Under the pieces are notes generated by a model. The model was not told the DNA's origin and did no database searches. It saw only the letters and a program-made list of their open reading frames with translations. This document shows positions 5,586 through 7,365 of a stretch of 7,365 bases of DNA, piece after piece. Numbering within the stretch: position 1 is the stretch's first letter; every line of letters starts with the position of its first letter. The stretch lies in assembly GCA_018065365.1 (NCBI GenBank), contig JAGHTH010000093.1, forward strand, positions 1 through 7,365, in the 5' to 3' direction. A program made the position numbers and the translations under genes. Origin of the DNA: Candidatus Coliplasma caballi (GTDB lineage: Bacteria; Bacillota; Clostridia; Oscillospirales; CAG-382).

Positions 5586-6981
5586 GTCCATCGCGCTTCT
5601 GCTGCTTTGCGTATCCCTGCTGCTTCCGCTGATGCTTTCCGTTCAGAAGGAAACCAAAGCGGACGCCGCCGGAGAAGGCAATTTCGTCCGGATCGGGCTT
5701 GCCGTTCCGGAAAACAGCAGCACGCTACGCGTAGCATCCATGAATTGCGACGCGGGATTCCGATTCGGAAGTTCCACCGGCAACGCCTTTGTGAGCCGAT
5801 TCGAATTATCCGAAACCGGCATCGCGATCATCCCCGACCGCAACTATTCCGTACAGGTCAATAACGGCAGAGCGACCGGGCGCGCATCCGATTCCGGCAA
5901 TTACGGCGCGTATCACGTTCTGGTTTCGGGCGGGTACTCGAGTTATTCCGCGGCAAAAAGCGCCGCAGCCGCTTCGGGCGGATTCGTCGCTTACGACGGC
6001 AGCTGCTATGAAGTCCGCAAAGGCAATTATTTCTCGAAAGAGGAAGCCGCGAAAAACGGAACGGCGACGGAGCCGGTTTCCGGCGGCGTTGCGATCCTTG
6101 ATCTGCAGACCGGAAAGTTGCTGCTTGAATACACCGGCACTTCCGCGCTGGCGTTTTGCGGAAAGAACGAAAGAGACGTTCTGATCTACACCAACTCCGA
6201 CGTTCAGAAATCGTACCCGGGCTTTTTTGAGATCAGTTCCGTTCCGAACATCCGGATCATCAACGTTCTGGAACTGGAAACCTACGTCAAATGCGTAATG
6301 GCAAACGAAATCGGCACCAACCAGACCAAAGAGACGCGCCGCGCGTTTTCCGTTCTGGTGCGTACCGTTCCGATGGAACACAAGCATAGCGCGCACGGAT
6401 ACGACGTTTGTTCCAGCAGTTGCTGCCAGGCATATATGGGCAATTACCGCAGAGACGCGGAAAACGACAGCATCGTGGATTCCACCAAAGGCGAATACGT
6501 TGCCTACCGCGGAAAGCCGATCGTCTGTCTGTACCACAACAGCAACGGCGGCACGAGTTGTTCTTCCGTCGCGGCGTGGGGCGGCGAGGAGATTCCCTAC
6601 CTCGTTTCCGTTGCGCTCCCCGAGAACGAAAACAACCCCGGTTCGAGCTGGCAAAAGGTCTTTACCAAAGAAGAATTCAACGATTATATCCATTCCAGAA
6701 GCGCCTTTTCGGCGTTGACCGGGACGATTGAGGAAATGACGATCGAAAGTACCGATCCGTACGGCTCCTCTTACGTTACGCTGCTGTCCGTCAAAGACAG
6801 CAAAGGCAACGTCGTTTATACCGAAAACGCGATGCCGATCCGCGGTGCGCTGGGTGTACAGAGCGGAAACTTCACGCTTTCCTACACGATGAACGCGCCG
6901 ATCGTCAATGCCGACGGTACGGTTACGCAGGAACAGGCGGAAGGGTATGTGGACGCACAGGGCGAGTACCACGCGTTCTAG
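5572..6981 (+). CDS. Exported SPOR-like/SpoIID-LytB protein, ended early by TAG
   Basis: A cell-wall protein related to SpoIID, a peptidoglycan lytic transglycosylase family. A signal peptide (hydrophobic 7-23, Ala-Asp-Ala 30-32) is followed by a beta module (38-95) and a SPOR-like peptidoglycan-binding repeat (about 112-161: YHVLVSGGYSSYSAAK ... CYEVRKGNYFSKEEA). The SpoIID domain starts around 225: LELETYVKCVMANEIG carries the expected catalytic Glu (E246), RTVPM (264-268) matches the ARTYA region, HGYDVCSSSCCQAY (275-288) the putative metal site, and YHNSNGG (321-327) and GALGVQSGNFTL further conserved blocks. Codon 470 is TAG, giving 469 residues and cutting off the conserved C-terminal block that follows in the same frame. 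GAGG lies just before the ATG. It overlaps the upstream gene by 14 nt. The length beyond B. subtilis SpoIID and the SPOR-like module suggest a general wall hydrolase rather than the sporulation enzyme itself. Confidence 0.85.
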   Translation: MRHIKSIALLLLCVSLLLPLMLSVQKETKADAAGEGNFVRIGLAVPENSSTLRVASMNCDAGFRFGSSTGNAFVSRFELSETGIAIIPDRNYSVQVNNGRATGRASDSGNYGAYHVLVSGGYSSYSAAKSAAAASGGFVAYDGSCYEVRKGNYFSKEEAAKNGTATEPVSGGVAILDLQTGKLLLEYTGTSALAFCGKNERDVLIYTNSDVQKSYPGFFEISSVPNIRIINVLELETYVKCVMANEIGTNQTKETRRAFSVLVRTVPMEHKHSAHGYDVCSSSCCQAYMGNYRRDAENDSIVDSTKGEYVAYRGKPIVCLYHNSNGGTSCSSVAAWGGEEIPYLVSVALPENENNPGSSWQKVFTKEEFNDYIHSRSAFSALTGTIEEMTIESTDPYGSSYVTLLSVKDSKGNVVYTENAMPIRGALGVQSGNFTLSYTMNAPIVNADGTVTQEQAEGYVDAQGEYHAF

Positions 6982-7179
6982 TCGTTTGCGGAGACCTTCT
7001 CTCTTGCGGGTACGAACGAGAGCCGGACACCCGATCTGCTGACCATGGACGGCCACGGAACAGGCCACGGCGTCGGTTTCAGTTCCAACGGTTCCGAGAT
7101 CCTTGCGTCGCAGGGATACAGTTACCGTTATATTCTCGGCTTCTATTATCCCGGGACAGAGATCAAAAAGCTGTCTTGA
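6982..7179 (+). pseudogene. C-terminal remainder of the SpoIID-like gene after TAG
   Basis: Directly after the TAG the same frame runs for 65 codons to a TGA at 7177-7179. It encodes GHGTGHGVGF (residues 494-503 counting through), then SNGSEILASQGYSYRYILGF and YYPGTEI. This is the standard C-terminal block of SpoIID/LytB domains (compare GHGVGMSQYGA ... GYSYREIL ... YY-G-EI). The frame is uninterrupted and no frameshift is needed to join the parts, so one base separates this from an intact 535-residue gene; for example CAG (Gln) to TAG would be a single transition. It could be a nonsense mutation, a sequencing error, or a sense codon if TAG is recoded. Confidence 0.9.
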
Positions 7180-7234
7180 CAAGCCCGAATTTGACTTATT
7201 TTTTAACATTATTGTAAAAAAACAGAAATTCCGG

Positions 7235-7263
7235 TTTACAAATTCTTACGTATCGGTTATAAT
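7235..7263 (+). promoter_or_regulatory. Sigma-A promoter for the right-edge gene
   Basis: TTTACA (7235-7240), a 17-nt spacer and TATAAT (7258-7263). The predicted start near 7270 leaves a leader of about 63 nt to the ATG at 7333. No intrinsic terminator is seen between the SpoIID-like gene and this promoter, only an AT-rich imperfect hairpin around 7199-7226 without a T-tract. Confidence 0.8.
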
Positions 7264-7277
7264 ACGAACGAGAATTT

Positions 7278-7303
7278 GGGCCGGAGTTTTCTTTTTCCGT
7301 CCC
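7278..7303 (+). promoter_or_regulatory. Hairpin in the leader of the right-edge gene
   Basis: GGG-C-CGGA (7278-7285) can pair with TCCG-T-CCC (7296-7303), seven pairs with one C/T mismatch, around a pyrimidine-rich 10-nt loop. It sits between the promoter and the ribosome binding site. It may stabilise the mRNA; no known riboswitch is recognised. Confidence 0.35.
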
Positions 7304-7332
7304 CCTACAATCATGAAACCGGAAGGCGCCTT

Positions 7333-7365
7333 ATGGGTTCGTCCAATCAGTTCAAAACTACATAC
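7333..7365 (+). CDS. N-terminal fragment of an unidentified protein
   Basis: An ATG at 7333 opens 11 codons (MGSSNQFKTTY) that run off the right edge. GGAAGG lies 6 nt upstream, an excellent ribosome binding site, and a promoter at 7235-7263 precedes it. An alternative ATG at 7313 (frame beginning MKPEGALWV) is also open to the edge but has no ribosome binding site, so 7333 is preferred. The fragment is too short to identify. Confidence 0.55.
   Translation, partial: MGSSNQFKTTY

Noticed and set aside
5806..7209. 467-codon minus-strand frame opposite the SpoIID-like gene
   Set aside because: Shadow frame without motifs; the plus strand carries SpoIID and SPOR-like signatures, a promoter and a ribosome binding site.
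1..7365. CRISPR array, tRNA, rRNA or transposase
   Set aside because: No direct repeats with regular spacers, no tRNA or rRNA landmarks and no transposase motifs were seen on either strand.

Overview
The window looks like a piece of a Bacillota (Clostridia-type) chromosome. This is inferred from sigma-A style promoters with near-consensus boxes, strong AGGAG/GGAGG ribosome binding sites, a polyamine ABC transporter in the potA-potB-potCD arrangement, and a SpoIID/LytB-type cell-wall protein. Coding DNA is of middling GC content with AT-rich intergenic regions. No genus can be named from this alone.

Layout, left to right. (1) Positions 1-58 hold the first 19 codons of an unidentified minus-strand gene with a very good promoter (105-133) and a palindrome over its -10 box. 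(2) Positions 166-403 hold a fold-back element: 20-bp imperfect terminal inverted repeats enclose further nested complementary segments and two local hairpins. It fills the gap behind the pot operon and contains its likely terminator. (3) Positions 433-4372 (minus) hold potA, potB and a fused potC-potD gene, joined by two 4-nt ATGA overlaps. This is a complete spermidine/putrescine importer: ATPase, two permease halves and a substrate-binding domain, with the last two in one polypeptide. (4) Positions 4373-4713 are a roughly 340-nt untranslated leader of the pot operon. It is packed with hairpins, some mutually exclusive, and transcribed from a near-perfect promoter at 4720-4747. (5) A divergent plus-strand promoter (4957-4985) drives a two-gene unit. 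The first gene encodes a small secreted protein of unknown function (5070-5585). The second encodes an exported SPOR-like plus SpoIID/LytB protein (from 5572) and is interrupted by an in-frame TAG at 6979-6981. The reading frame continues intact after the TAG to a TGA at 7179 and encodes the conserved GHGVG-containing C-terminus of the family. (6) A promoter at 7235-7263 and a 5'-UTR hairpin precede the first 11 codons of another plus-strand gene that runs off the window.

How the genes work together: PotA powers uptake through the PotB and PotC membrane halves, and the PotD domain captures polyamine outside the cell while tethered to PotC. The leader is placed to control the whole operon, possibly by attenuation. 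The plus-strand pair appears unrelated to transport and belongs to the cell envelope (peptidoglycan).

The points most worth checking are the TAG inside the SpoIID-like gene (nonsense mutation, sequencing error or recoding), the structured pot leader, and the fold-back element at 166-403.
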